Below are positions 1 to 12,020 of a stretch of DNA of 64,000 bases, one piece after another. Position numbers and translations under genes: made by a program. This stretch comes from Calamus simplicifolius (Eukaryota; Streptophyta; Magnoliopsida; Arecales; Arecaceae). The stretch lies in the NCBI GenBank assembly GCA_900491605.1, contig UESW01004997.1:241823-305822 (forward strand), read 5' to 3'. A model generated the notes under the pieces. The model did no database searches and was not told the DNA's origin. It was given only the letters and a program-made list of their open reading frames with translations. Each line of letters starts with the position of its first letter. Within the stretch, counting starts at the first letter, position 1.

Positions 1-614
1 GGAGAACTTGATTAGTCAATTTATCTTCATATTATTAAAATCCTCTAAAATTATTAGGTCCTTAAAATGAAATAGTTATATGATAACTAGATCATAGCCT
101 CCCATTAAGGTGGGTGATAATGAGTCCGATGTCTTGATAATCATTGGAGGCACTCCATGGTGCTTGTCAACCATCGGAATTATCATTCATTATATGATAA
201 GTCAGCGTAACTATTAAATAAACAGTCAGGTGAGCCGAGCTTCACTCGGGCTTGGTTGTCTATTGATAGGTTACACTGATTATATCATTTAATGGTTGGA
301 CCTAACCAGAACTTTCAGTGGAGGCACTTCATGCCTGCTGAAGAGGTACATGGGGCAAAACTGAACACTAAGAATTGTTTGGGAAAACAATTGGTTTTGA
401 ACCTACTCTTAGATGCATATGGGTTAGCCAAGCTTCACTTGGGCCTGTATGTAGTTTATGTAGATCTTAGTGCCCGCTAAAGAATTAAGAATAATTCTTC
501 GAATTGGGGTGTAGAGGCTGCCAATTTGAACAAAATAGTGGAAGAATCTTTAGACTAAAGTCCAAGTCTTTAGACTGAATCAATTTATATACTAATAAAC
601 TTTAGTTTTTCCTT
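1..614 (+). other. Untranslated leader of the Copia element
   Basis: This stretch lies between the missing 5' LTR and the gag start at 615. It carries only short chance ORFs (the longest opens at 292 and has no recognisable domain). Its position fits the leader of a Copia genomic RNA; no other feature is seen. Confidence 0.5.
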
Positions 615-2122
615 ATGCAGAACATGGCCACTAATTTATCATTAAGGTCCCTATTGGATAGTGACAAATTGAATGGTTCCAATTTCAATAGCTGGTTCAG
701 AAAACTTAAGATCGTCCTTGAGCATGAGAGGATTCTATATATTCTGAATAATCCTGCACCAAAGATACTGATGCAAACACCCAAAGTTCTGAGAGAGACA
801 CTTATCAGAAGTGGCTCAATGATAGAACTAGCGTGCGTTGTATCATGTTAGCAGCAATGAACGATGAATTCGGTCGCCGGTTCGAGAATGCTCAGCCAGA
901 AGAAATCATTCAAGCGTTGAATGAATCTTTCGGCACACCCGACGATGTTGAAAGGCACAAGACTAGTTGTGCTATTTTCAATGCTCGAATGAGAGATGGA
1001 TCTCCTGTCACTGATCATGTATTGTACATGATCGAGAAGATAGAACTCCTAAGCAAGCTCGGCTTTCCCTTACATGAGCAGTTGGGAAAAGATGCGATCC
1101 TGAATTCCTTGCCTCCATCCTTCCGACCTTTCCTTACTCATTTTCGAATGACAAAGCCTGCAGTCAACTACCACGGTTTGTTGGGGTTGTTACAGAACTT
1201 TGAGAAGGATAACCAGCTCTCTAAGGGTTTGGTTAATGTGGTTGAAGGATCTAAGGTAGGGCGTAAACCCTTTGGGAAAGGGAAGAAGAAAAAGAATAAT
1301 AAAAGGGTGCAACATGCTAGGACATCTATAAGGGGTCAGATGCAGAAGAAGAAAGTTGATAAAAGTCAAGCTGAATGCTTTCACTGCAAGATGCAAGGGC
1401 ACTGGAAGAGGAACTGTCCTCTTTACATTGCCACACTTGATCCAAACAGGCCAAAGAAGAAAAAGGAGCAAGATGTTGCTCAACAAGGTATTTATATGAT
1501 AACACCTTGTAATTTTTCTATATATGATAATCAGACCTGGGTATTGGATACCGGGAGTCCTTTTAACATTTGCAATTCATTGCAGGGACTACAGGTCACC
1601 AGAAGATTTGAGGACAATGAAAGATTCCTAAATGTCGGCGATGGAAGATTAGTTCCAGTACTGGCATTAGGAGTTCTTGAAATAGTTTTCAATAGAAATG
1701 TCATTATACTAAATGATTGTCATTTTTGCCCAACGTTCTTATTGAACGTAATTTCTGTAGGCCTTCTGGCCAAAAATAATTATGAAATTTCAATAAAGGA
1801 TGTTACTTTGAATATCATTATGAATGGAGTCACTGTAATGACTGGGCATTTATCTAATGGCATTTATATATTATCACAGCCTGTGAATGTAGTGTACCAA
1901 TCAAGTAAGCGCCCTAGAACAACTGATGTCACAGATATTTATCTTTGGCACCATCGGCTGGGTCATATCAACAAGAACAGATTAAACAGGTTAACTCAGG
2001 AGGGCATCCTTCGAGTTGATGATTGTGAATCATTAACTACCTGTGAATCATGTCTTCTTGGTAAAATGACCAAGTCATCTTTTACTGAAAAGGTGAAAGA
2101 GCCAAAGAGCTATTGGGTCTAG
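615..2122 (+). pseudogene. Copia gag-protease-pre-integrase (frameshifted)
   Basis: The first frame (615-851) holds the gag N-terminus with the motif KLNGSNFNSWFRKLKIVLE, typical of the plant Copia gag (UBN2-like) family. The frame then shifts and continues from about 833 to 2122. This second frame has the rest of gag, a lysine-rich linker, a CCHC zinc knuckle (CFHCKMQGHWKRNC), the protease active site (VLDTGS) and the GAG-pre-integrase motif (LWHHRLGHINKNRL) followed by a CxxC pair. A second shift near 2113-2122 separates it from integrase. In an active element this is one polyprotein that makes the capsid and cleaves itself; here the shifts break it. Confidence 0.9.
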
Positions 2123-4593
2123 TACATACTGATGTATGTGGACCAATGAGCACTTGTGCCAAAGGTGGATACTACTACTTCATTACATTTACAGACGACC
2201 TTTCTAGGTTCGGTTATGTCTATCTTATGCGACATAAATCTGAATCGTTTGAAATGTTCAAACTATATCATAAAGAAGTAGAAAAACAAACAAAAAAATG
2301 TATTAAGACCCTTCGATCAGATCGAGGAGGCGAATACCTTTCCAATGAATTTGTGACATATTTAAAGGAGAATGGGATTCTCTCCCAATGGACTCCTCCT
2401 GGAACACCGCAACATAACGGTGTGTCGGAAAGAAGGAATCGAACTCTGTTAGACATGGTTCGGTCCATGATGGGTTTTGCAAGCTTGCCAATATCATTTT
2501 GGGGATACGCATTAGAATCAGCTTGTCATATTCTTAATAAGGTTCCAAGTAAGTCTGTTTCTAAAACTCCACATGAGATGTGGTATGGACATAAACCGGT
2601 TATTACCTATCTGAGAGTCTGGGGGTGTCCGGCTTATGTGAAACGTGCAAAATCAGACAAACTTGAACCCAAATCTGACAAATATTTTTTCATCGGCTAT
2701 CCGAAAGAAACAAAAGGATATTACTTCTACAATACTGAAGAACAAAAGTTGTTCATTAGTAATAGAGCAGTTTTTCTTGAAAAGGAGTTCCTTAGTGAAG
2801 GAACAAATAGCTCTAATGTTGAACTTGAGGAAGTTCATCAAGTAGAAGGAACAACACAAACCAGTGAACCCCTAGAATCTGAGTTGATTAGATCAAACTC
2901 AAAACCCATTTTAGATGCACCATTAAGGCGATCTGGTAGAGTACCACATCAACCGGACAGATACTTGGGTTTCTTGGTCCAGAACGATGATCCTGTTGAA
3001 CTCGATGAGAACAACGAGGATCCGATCACCTATATGGATGCTATGCAAAGGACTGACTCTAATAAATGGCTTGATGCCATGAAATCCGAACTTGATTCCA
3101 TGAAGGACAATAATGTATGGACATTAGTTGACCCACCCGAAGGGATAAAACCCATAGGGTGTAAATGGGTTTTCAAGAGGAAAAGAGGCGCAGACGGAAA
3201 GGTAGAGACCTATAAAGCACGTCTGGTTGCCAAGGGGTATCGTCAATGTTATGGTATTGACTATGACGAAACGTTTTCTCCTGTGGCAATGCTGAAATCC
3301 ATTCGGATTATGCTAGCTATAGCAGCACACTTCGATTATGAGATTTGGCAGATGGATGTTAAAACCGCTTTTCTAAATGGTGATTTAGAAGAACAGGTGT
3401 ATATGATACAGCCTGAAGGTTTTATATCTGAAGACGAGTCTAAAGTGTGCAGGCTACAGAAGTCTATTTATGGACTTAAGCAAGCATCAAGGAGTTGGAA
3501 CATACGATTTGATAAAGTGATCAAATCTTATGGCTTTATTAAGAATAAAGAAGAACCTTGCATTTATAAATGGGCTAACGATTCTGTTATTGTATTTCTT
3601 GTATTATATGTGGATGATATTCTCTTAATCGGGAATGATATCCCTGCATTACAAGGAATAAAGACATGGTTATCATCATAATTCTCCATGAAAGATCTGG
3701 GAGAAGCATCATACATCCTAGGGATGAAGATCTATAGAGATAGATCTAAGAGGATGCTAGGTTTATCCCAATCTACGTACATTGACACAGTGCTAAAGAG
3801 GTTTAGCATGGAGAATTCCAAGAAAGGCTATCTTCCGATAGGCCATGGAATTCATCTTTCTAAGAAGGATTGTCCGACAACTCCTAATGAAAGAGAACGT
3901 ATGAGTCGAATTCCATATGCTTCGGCAGTAGGATCGATTATGTACACCATGACATGTACAAGACCAGATGTGGCATACTCACTAGGAGTAGTGAGTAGAT
4001 ACCAATCTGATCCAGGAGAAAAACACTGGCAAGTTGTTAAGACAATCCTTAAGTATTTGAGAAATACTAAGGACCAGTGGTTAGTCTATGGAGAGTCTGA
4101 TTTGAAACTTGTTGGATATACTGATTCCAGTTTTCAATCAGATCATGATGATAGCAAAAGTGTATCGGGTTTCGTGTTTATCCTAAATGGTGGAGCTGTT
4201 TGCTGGAAAAGTTCCAAGCAACATACAGTGGCAGATTCGGTGTGCGAGGCAGAGTACATCGCTGCATCAGATGCTGCGAAAGAAGCTGTGTGGCTGCGAA
4301 AGTTCATCTCCGAGCTTGGAGTGACACCTTCCATAGATGAACCAGTCCTGTTATACAGTGACAGCACTGGTGCCATAGCTCAAGCAAAGGAACCACGAGC
4401 ACATCAGCGCACCAAGCACATACTGCGCCGGTTTCATCTTATTCGAGAGATAGTAGACCGAGGTGACATAAATCTTCAGAAGATTGATGGAAAGGAAAAC
4501 CTAGGTGACCCATTTACTAAAGCACTCAGCATCAAGGAGTTTGACAACTATAAGTTGAAGATGGGTATTAGATACTGTAATGAGTGGCTTTAG
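2113..4593 (+). pseudogene. Copia integrase-reverse transcriptase-RNase H (one in-frame stop)
   Basis: This frame begins with the integrase core (HTDVCGPM, then the second Asp in TLRSDRGGEY and the Glu in QHNGVSERRNRT). The reverse transcriptase follows (WKMDVK-type motif read here as WQMDVKTAFLNGDLEEQVYM, then the catalytic YVDDILLIGND), and then RNase H with DSTGAIAQAKEP and a C-terminal FTKAL. A TAA at 3679-3681 interrupts the RT/RNase H junction; the same frame continues directly at 3688, so this is a point nonsense change rather than a shift. All catalytic motifs are still readable, which suggests a fairly recent loss of function. Confidence 0.93.
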
Positions 4594-4596
4594 GCT

Positions 4597-4607
4597 AAGT
4601 GGGAGTT
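4597..4607 (+). other. Polypurine tract of the Copia element
   Basis: The sequence aagtgggagtt sits a few bases after the pol stop codon and touches the LTR start TGTTGGGAATTG. This is the usual place and composition of the plus-strand priming site for reverse transcription. Confidence 0.75.
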
Positions 4608-6618
4608 TGTTGGGAATTGTATCCTAAAGCCAATCATTTGATGATTGTGCTGATGTAAATTGTATATAAATTGATATATTAATAAAAGTTATTTGGCAGT
4701 TTATTCATTACAAGAACATCTTCTTAATACTCCTGAAAGTAATGAAGCCCTTAGGATCTTCCTCACGATAAAGGAGGATTTATCTTAGAAGGTCCTTAAA
4801 AGAGTTCGCGACCAAATGATATACTATGACAGGGCCATAGTACTATCAATTATAGGACGTTGTATATCATATTTGTTGGTTATCCTCTTAACCAAGGAGT
4901 GTAGAGACACTGGTATGACATACAGGTGAAAGTGTAGGAGTACATTTCACCGAACGTGACTCATTTCCGGATACTCTGCTGTCAAGAGTTAATCCGAGAA
5001 GATATAGGTATAAGTATCCTTCAGACCTGAAGATCACAACCAGTGGCTTACAAGCAACTCATTGTACTTAGGTGCCGGACCACCTGATTTCTAATCCAGC
5101 TACGAAAGGTTACTGGGTGCAGTCAAGTACTTGTGGTAGTCAGTTGTGGATCAAGATGGAATTTGACCTATCCCATTAAAAGGAGAAATGCTTGTGTTTC
5201 AATTTAGCAAGACCTTGGCCAAGGCACTTCATGTGAAAGTCACATGATCACTAAAGTTGAAATCACTTTATGGATTTGCTATTTAGAGTTGACAGGCTCT
5301 TAAGCCATCCTTAGCATTTGTGGTCAAGAGGATGAATTATACGGTAACTGTTTCTTAGGGTTCTTGGAGTTTGCTCGGCAACTCTTCGACCTATCCGGAC
5401 GTCGGGTTCCATTGCTAGATGGGCACATCGATTAGTATAGAAAGTTGTTTCTATGCTACCGGCTTAGGTTCGAACCTAGAGAGTCACACGCATAGAAGTT
5501 TCCTAGGATGATCTATTTGCTGATCAACGATTGAGAATCGTATATGATTTAATTAATCAATTTGATTGATTGAATTATCTCAATTGGGTTAAGTACAATT
5601 GAATAAGATTCAATTTGGTTTAAGTCTATTAGAAGGACAAGTCAATTTCAAATATTGATTTGAAATTAGACTTGATTTGAATTTAAATAGATTCAGGACT
5701 AGCCAAATTTGATTTGGGCTTGGACCATGATCTATGTGGGTTAAGTCAAATAAATTCAGATCAGAACCCAAACCTCTCGAATATGGATCTCATATGATGA
5801 GATGGCTAAAATCTCATCTCATGAGATAGAATTTAATGCATGACATTTATTTACCGAACGTCGGATTTATCCCTCGTCTCTTTGGTTTTCTCTGAACGAC
5901 GGAACTAAACCAAACGCCGCGACTCCTTGGTTTTCTCCGAACATCGGAATTAAACCAAGCGCCGCGCCTTCGGTGTCTCTTCGCTTTTGCCAAACGATGG
6001 ATTCTTAAATGTCAGAATTAAATGTCAAGGCTAAATCTAGACTATAAATAGAGGGCATTCCCTCACCAGAGAACACAGAACAAAAAATAGAACAACAATA
6101 CACGATTTGTCGTGGATTGTAATTCTAAATTGTCGTGGATTATAATTCTAAAATGTTAGAATAGAAAATCCTGGTGATTCTGGTGTTAGCGGAAGCCTGG
6201 TGGATCTTGGAGGAAGATTCAAGTGAGAGGATTCAAGATCAGCAAAGCTATTTTTCCACGAGCTAGCACTCCCGGAAATCTGATCATTCGGGGCTTCGCG
6301 TGGATGATACTAGAGGCCGGACGATTGAACGGCTGCAGAGCAATAAGGATTTACCTACTGTTCTTAAGGTAAGTGATTTGATCCCTAGATCTTAAGGCAG
6401 GCTTCAAGATAATAGTGTGACTAGTCATCTTGAAGATCAAGATATGATCTTGATGTTTTTATATGCATATTTTAGATCAAACGACCCTGAATATATAGGC
6501 AAAGATATGATCTTGATGCATATTAGATAGATTAATATGTAATCTTTTAATTTCCGCAATGATAATAGTTATCAATTTTTTAAAAATATGCATGCCTCGG
6601 AGACTATTTCTCCCTACA
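4608..6618 (+). repeat. 3' LTR of the Copia element, about 2.0 kb
   Basis: The LTR starts with TGTTGGGAATTG right after the polypurine tract. The best end is TCCCTACA at 6618, an imperfect inverted match to the start; an end at 6592 or 6620 cannot be excluded because the partner LTR is outside the window. The TATA box at 6043 fits a long U3. No coding frame of note is present. At about 2 kb it is long for a Copia LTR. Confidence 0.7.
6043..6050 (+). promoter_or_regulatory. TATA box of the Copia LTR promoter
   Basis: TATAAATA is followed by gagggc and, about 30 bases later, by a purine/cytosine-rich start region (accagagaacacagaac). This is the normal layout of a plant LTR promoter in the U3/R part of a long LTR. 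Confidence 0.6.
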
Positions 6619-7161
6619 CACCCTGCATACTGCATAAACCCAAGTTTGTAACTCTAAAATTAACTAGACGTCAACCCATAAGGAACTCAAGCTCAATAGG
6701 ACAAGGCATCCAAAAGAGTTGGACCGGGTCGGGATTGACTGATTAACTGGTGTCTAAAAAAGGGAAGGAAAGTTGTTATTTAATTGGTTCCGTTCGCTTA
6801 CTTAGTAAGCAACTGGAGGACCCCCACTGACTTTACCCTTAACAGGCTAGTCGATCAGCTAATTTTTGACTTGGAGGGCTCCAAGGCGGTCTTGAAAGTT
6901 AGGAGCTAGATCTAGGTTAAACATAGAGTAGAGTATCTAATCTTTATTAACTTGATTGCTAATAATTATTAAATCCTAATTAAATTATTCTTCATTGCTC
7001 TTAGTTCTAGGAATCTCTTAGGATACTTCTTTTAGAATATGTTTCTTTTCTCTCTCTACATAACATAAAAAAAAATATTTCAAATTGCAACTTGAAAAAG
7101 AGAGTCCGATCGATTAGTAAGGATAGATCTTGACCCTACCCTTGACGAAGAAAAAGTAAAT
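6619..7161 (+). other. Leader of a Gypsy (Athila/Tat-like) remnant, no gene
   Basis: No coding frame is seen. The position directly upstream of the gag remnant at 7162, in the same orientation, suggests the untranslated leader of that Gypsy element. The junction with the Copia LTR is not marked by a clear target duplication. Confidence 0.4.
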
Positions 7162-8106
7162 ATGGAAAAATTAAGATATCCCCTTAGCCTAAGAGAATAT
7201 TTCTACCCAATTGGATTTGCCCAACCATCATGCATTCAACTATCCCAAATAAATGTGGCCAATTTTGATATTAAGCCCCAGATTATCAACATGCTCTCTA
7301 AATTCGTAGGAATTGAGGATGCTTACATTTTTATTAGAGAATTTGAGGAAGTATGTGATATTATGAGAATGCATGAACTTTCAGAAGATGCTATAAAACT
7401 TAGGCTAATTAACTTTGCTCTTAACGAAAATGCCAAAAAGTGGCTATAGTTTTTACCTACTCAGTCAATCTTGACTTGAGAAGGTTTTGTTAAAGCATTC
7501 TTGAGAAAATTCTTTTCACATCATAAAACAACCAAGTTAAGAAATGAAATTGCTCAATTTCATCAATTAGAGGGAGAGCCTTTCTCGAAGTGTCTAGACC
7601 GATTTAAGAATCTGTTAAGCCAATGTCCACACCATGGGATAGAGAGAGAGGTTATGTCAACCTTCTATGAAGGTCTAAACCTAAACTTCAGAACTATGCT
7701 CGAGTCAATACGTCATGGCGACTTTATGTAGAAACCACCTAATGAAGCCTAACAGTTTCTAGAAGATTTAGCAGAAAAGAGCTTACAATGGAAGGAAACT
7801 AAGAAATCTGAACCCACACCATCAAGAGTTGGTATGCACCAATCTCTCCATCTATAGCTGAAGAAGCTAAGATGGCATCTCTGATTCGTAGGATAGAAGC
7901 CTGGAACTTAAGGGACAGGTCCCGATAAATCATGTAAACCAAGTGGCTGCACCTATCTGCACTGGATGTAATAAGTAAAGACATATAGTAGAAGAGTACC
8001 CCCACTTCATGATCCAACTGAAAATAGTTGTGCATATGTGAATGCAACCTATCAAAAAATAACCAATAATCCTTATGCACCAACCTACAACCCAGGGTGG
8101 AGGAAG
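7162..8106 (+). pseudogene. Athila/Tat-like Gypsy gag remnant, cut by a CACTA insertion
   Basis: Two frames together give a Retrotrans_gag domain: 7162-7449 with ELSEDAIKLRLINFALNENA and a terminal KKWL, then 7501-7731 with TTKLRNEIAQFHQLEGEPF and CPHHGIEREVMSTFYEGLN. Stop codons at 7447-7449 and 7729-7731 break it. Further on a damaged zinc-knuckle-like CTGCNK...HIVEE is readable near 7950, and the last piece NNPYAPTYNPGWRK is the conserved segment after the knuckle in Athila/Tat gag proteins. The frame stops at 8106, exactly where the CACTA terminus begins. No continuation of this gag was found elsewhere in the window. Confidence 0.8.
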
Positions 8107-8123
8107 CACTACAAGAAAAATGG
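8107..8123 (+). repeat. CACTA terminal inverted repeat (left end)
   Basis: CACTACAAGAAAAATGG matches the usual CACTA terminus. The three bases before it (aag, 8104-8106) should be the target duplication. The partner end could not be located. Confidence 0.75.
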
Positions 8124-8893
8124 TCATTTGCGAGGGAAAAGAAAAAAATCCGTTGGAAATTTATATTTCCCATGGATTTCGACAAATAAATGGTCATCGG
8201 AAAAACCCTTCTCAGAAAATTTTTTCAAGGAATTTTTCCAAGGAATTTATTTTTGAGGGATTTTTCGATAAAATTTATCCCTTGAAAATTTTCGATGGAT
8301 TTTTCGAAGGAAATTTTTTGAGGGATTTTTTGAGGGAACTTTTCCATGGGATTTTTCAAGGAAAATTTTTCGAGGGATTTTTTGAGAAAACTTATCCGAG
8401 GGATTTTCTTAGGGAAAAATTTTGAGGATTTTCCAATGGATAAGTTTCGAGAGATTTTTCGAGGGATTTTTCGAGGGTAATTTACTGAGGGATTTTTCGA
8501 GGGCAATTTACCAAGGGATTTGCCGAGGAAAAATTTCCTAGGGGTTTTCCGAGGAAGTTTTCGAGGGTAATTTACTGAGGAAGTTTTCGAGGGAAAATTT
8601 TTGAGGGATTTTTCGAGGGATATTCGAGGGCAATTTACTGAGGGATTTGCTGAGGAAAAATTTTCAAGGGATTTCCAAGGGTAATTTATCGAGGGATTTT
8701 TTGAAGAAAATTTTTGAGAGATTTTTCGAGGGATTTTGTGAGGGATTTTTGAGGGATTTTGCGAAAAAAAAAATTGAGAGATTTTTCGAGGGATATTTTG
8801 AATTTTTTAAATAGCTTTTCTTTATTTTTGAAAAAATTATCCCTTGCTCAATAAATATCCGAGGAACAATCTCTCGCAAAATGGCCTTTTTTT
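8118..8893 (+). repeat. CACTA sub-terminal repeat array (gagggattttt units)
   Basis: Dozens of imperfect copies of a short unit such as gagggatttttcgagg fill this stretch with irregular spacing. In CACTA elements such arrays bind the TNPA-type protein and mark the ends for the transposase. The array closes at about 8872-8893 with a sequence (tctcgcaaaatggcc) that is an inverted copy of the start (ggtcatttgcgaggg). Open frames here are artefacts of the repeat. Confidence 0.8.
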
Positions 8894-9199
8894 TAATACT
8901 CCTGATTATATATACAAATTATCCACAAGTTTCATCATATCCAAGGGTTCATAACAAGCTCAAAAAAGTTTATAGCAAGTTCATCATATCCAAGTTTATA
9001 ACAAGTTCATAAAAAACAAGTTCAAAAAAGTTGTACAAGTGTCATCATCAAATTTCATAACAAAAGAAAAAGTATCACAAACAAATATCATTTCAATTAT
9101 AGAAAAAGAAAAATTATAAATCCTCTCCTAATGATCATCATCATCAACATCGCAATCATCATCATTTGTAGAGGTAGAAGCTGAAGATGGTGCTGAAAC

Positions 9200-9830
9200 C
9201 ATAGATGAATTAACCTGCATCTTTTTCATCATAAGATGCATAAACTCCTCGGTACAAAAAATTTGAGCAGATAGCTCATTGTTTGAGATGCTAATTGACT
9301 ATTCTGATTAAATAACTCCTCATTTCGGGTAGCCAACCCTTCATTTCGGATAGCTAACTCCTCATTTCGGGCAGAAACAGTCTTAAACATATTATAAATC
9401 ATCTCCCGCTCCTGAATCCACTCCTCAAAAACTCGTGAGGATGTGCGGCTAGAAGATAAGCTTGTCAGCAAGCTAGCCTGGGATCCAAGTCTATAAATTC
9501 ATTCCTTATTTACCCAACTGTCTCTTTCCATATATGCATCATGGAGGGCTGAGGCTGATGCTGTGATGATTCCGAACCATCCTCTCCAGTTGAGCTTTGA
9601 CTTGATTCCACCTCTTACCATTTTGTATAAATTTATTATAAAAGATATTAGATACAATTAGTTAAACATACAAATAGTATAAATATATGAATTAAAGTAG
9701 AGTTTTTTAAATACTTACATGTGATGTCTCTGCCTTTTTATTTACCCACTGATTGCCATCATTTTTCTTTTAATGTGTGTGTTGAAGAGCTCATCTAATG
9801 TAGGTGCTTGGTTCAACTTCTGTGTCTGAA
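9200..9830 (-). pseudogene. CACTA TNPA/Ptta-like protein, C-terminal pieces
   Basis: On the minus strand about 9775-9830 encodes LDELFNTHIKRKNDG-like sequence, which resembles the 'LF..TH.KK.G' segment of plant Ptta/En/Spm transposase-associated proteins. The frame at 9471-9229 gives SSRVFEEWIQEREMIYN followed by a heptad-like repeat of RNEELAIRNEGLATRNEEL, a coiled coil usual at the end of these proteins. Stops and a probable intron separate the pieces. The sub-terminal array begins just downstream, as expected. The identification rests on remembered family motifs. Confidence 0.6.
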
Positions 9831-11285
9831 TTTCATAATATAAACAACAATATCAATTTTTTTAAAAAATTATATAAATAAGAACAATATATATGTAAAG
9901 AAAAAGATATTACCAAATTAGAAGATATTACCAAATTAGAAAAAGATATCATACCATGATATGGCATTATCAATTCAATATTAAATGTAAAGTTAGATAG
10001 AGGTGTATTTTATGAACATGTACAAGTACTACCATGGTATGATAGAATGATAGATGCATGCATTGTTGGGGAGACAAGTGGAAGATGCCAAATGTTACCT
10101 AGCAATATTATGGTATAGAAGATAAAGTTTTTTAATTCCAACTTATATAGCTGAAGCTTTAAGTTTTTATTTTTATTTATTTTTTTGTTTTTCACAACCT
10201 TCATTTTTGCTCTTCTTGGTTTCTGGCCAAACTTATCTCTGAATCTGTTTAAGGCATTTTTCCCTCACAGGAGGTAAAGAAACTTTATAAACAACACAAA
10301 CAACCAGACAAAATGGTAGGCATTGAGGTATTTAGCAATTTGATCTATTTTAACATTTGGAAATTATTTGTCAAGCCCTTGGTGCTGATGATGCTCCAAA
10401 GATTGTCAGATTAAGGAGAATACATACAAGATGGCTGAGTTTGTGCCAGATGCATTCCCTCCAGCTGGTTTATTGATTAATAGATCCAACACTGGAAAAT
10501 CATAATTCTTCAAGCGATGAGGTTTATGAATCCCATCAAACGCATGTTTTGGACTATATCAGTTGAAAAATCCAAGTTCTACTGAGTATATGTATGGTTT
10601 CAGGACTGTCCTTTTGAAATTTTATCCTTCCTTTTGTTCATAATCTAAATTCTACCTGGGCCGAGGAAAAATCCTTTCCATTAAACTTGGATTGGAATTT
10701 TTCCATGCAACTCCTAAATATGATACCATGACATAGTCCTCTCCAGCTGGAACCACAGGATATGGCGGGCACAGGCCATAACTTGTGCCTTCCTTATGTG
10801 CTTTATCATAGTCTTCTGCACCTTTAATTGTCACAGTATAAAGGATTTTACAAATGTGAAAGCAAATATACCTAAGGGTACACCATTCTTTAAATACCAC
10901 ATTGCCTTATATATATATATATATATATGAACAGCTCTCTACATTTGTAAAGAGGCATCATTTTCCTGAACTTAACTTCCCCACATTCAGCAATTTGCCT
11001 AATTTGAAATCTTGAGCACGTTTATTTTATAAGTTCATGGAGCCATCCAATTTCTAGGATACCTGGAATTTTATTATTATTTTTTTTTAAGATTAAGTGA
11101 GTTAGAAAGTGGGTCACCAAAGCATCCATGACTGCAGGGGCCTACTTGACGTAGCAAGAAGAAGAAGAAGAAGATACCAGGGTAATCGTCCCCGCTATTG
11201 ACTCAGAAGCTTCCGCGGGACATATGGATGCAGTCATTATGGTTTGTTTCTTCGAAGTACCATGCTACTCTGGCCCACCATTTCT
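9831..11285 (-). other. CACTA internal DNA with an unidentified open frame at 10652-10900
   Basis: Most of this is AT-rich and non-coding, probably TNPA intron, with a TA run at 10905-10927. One minus-strand frame (10900-10652, 82 codons) reads more like real protein than its surroundings (GAEDYDKAHKEGTSYGLCPP, then PVVPAGEDYVMVSYLGVAW). I do not recognise it. It could be a host exon captured by the CACTA element or part of an older gene; chance cannot be excluded. Confidence 0.3.
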
Positions 11286-11290
11286 AATCC
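11286..11290. repeat. Target-site duplication AATCC of Gypsy element 1 (left copy)
   Basis: AATCC directly precedes the LTR and is repeated exactly at 19663-19667, directly after the other LTR. Confidence 0.9.
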
Positions 11291-11784
11291 TGTCACGCCC
11301 CAGACCCAAATATCGAGCTAGGGTAACAACCCGCCGCGTGCCGAGCATGCAAGGCATCACAAAATTTTTCACATATAACACAATTATATAACCAAGCCAA
11401 ATATATCACTGAATACTAAAAGTTTTGGGTTACAAACCCTTACACACCATAATAAAGTCTGGGCATCAAGCCCTACACATATATAGCATTGGGGTTACAA
11501 CAAAATAATGGTCTTATTTTATTTAATAGAAGATCCATCACCCCACCAATCCATCTTCAACCTCGTGGCTCTGATAAAAACATTGTAAGAATTTTGTGAG
11601 CTTACACTCAGTAAGTAAACCACGTTATACAGTCAAATCATAGCATAACAGTCAATAAGCACATAATAATTTGCATGCTTAAACACTCCACAAATACTCA
11701 AACATGCAATGTAAGTAAACCCACTGTTTATACTCTCGATGGTAACTGTAAATGTGACCCACGGCCCTGCAATATCTCAATAGT

Positions 11785-12005
11785 GTACCAACAAGCATCC
11801 CCTTAAAGCATCCCCCTACTGAAAGGTCAAGATACCAGGGTCACGCCAATAGTGTACCAATAAGCATCCCCCTACTGAAAGGGTCAAGATACCAGGGTCA
11901 CGCCAAGCATCCCCTTAAAGCATCCCCCTACTGAAAGGGTCAAGATACCAGGGTCACGCCAAGCATTCCCTTAAAGCATCCCCCTACTGAAAGGGTCACG
12001 CCAAG
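11785..12005 (-). repeat. Tandem units inside the Gypsy 1 LTR
   Basis: A unit built of 'agcatccccctactgaaaggg' and 'tcaagataccagggtcacgcc' repeats three to four times with partial units. The same array recurs at about 17783-18000 in the other LTR, so it predates the insertion. Confidence 0.8.
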
Positions 12006-12020
12006 TCAAAATCCACCAGA

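Larger units (their letters stand above)
1..6618 (+). mobile_element. Copia LTR retrotransposon, 5' LTR outside the window
   Basis: The order gag, zinc knuckle, aspartic protease, integrase, reverse transcriptase, RNase H, polypurine tract, LTR is that of a Ty1/Copia element (integrase before RT). No primer-binding site is seen near base 1, so the 5' LTR and the start of the leader lie to the left of the window. The coding part has two frameshifts and one in-frame stop, so this copy cannot make its own proteins. The right boundary is inferred from a TG...CA end and cannot be checked by target duplication, because the left flank is missing. Confidence 0.9.

Noticed and set aside
8038..8506. 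ORFs with a repeated Phe/Gly/Lys-rich product (8075-8425 and the reverse frame)
   Set aside because: They are translations of the CACTA sub-terminal 'gagggattttt' repeats; both strands are open for the same reason.
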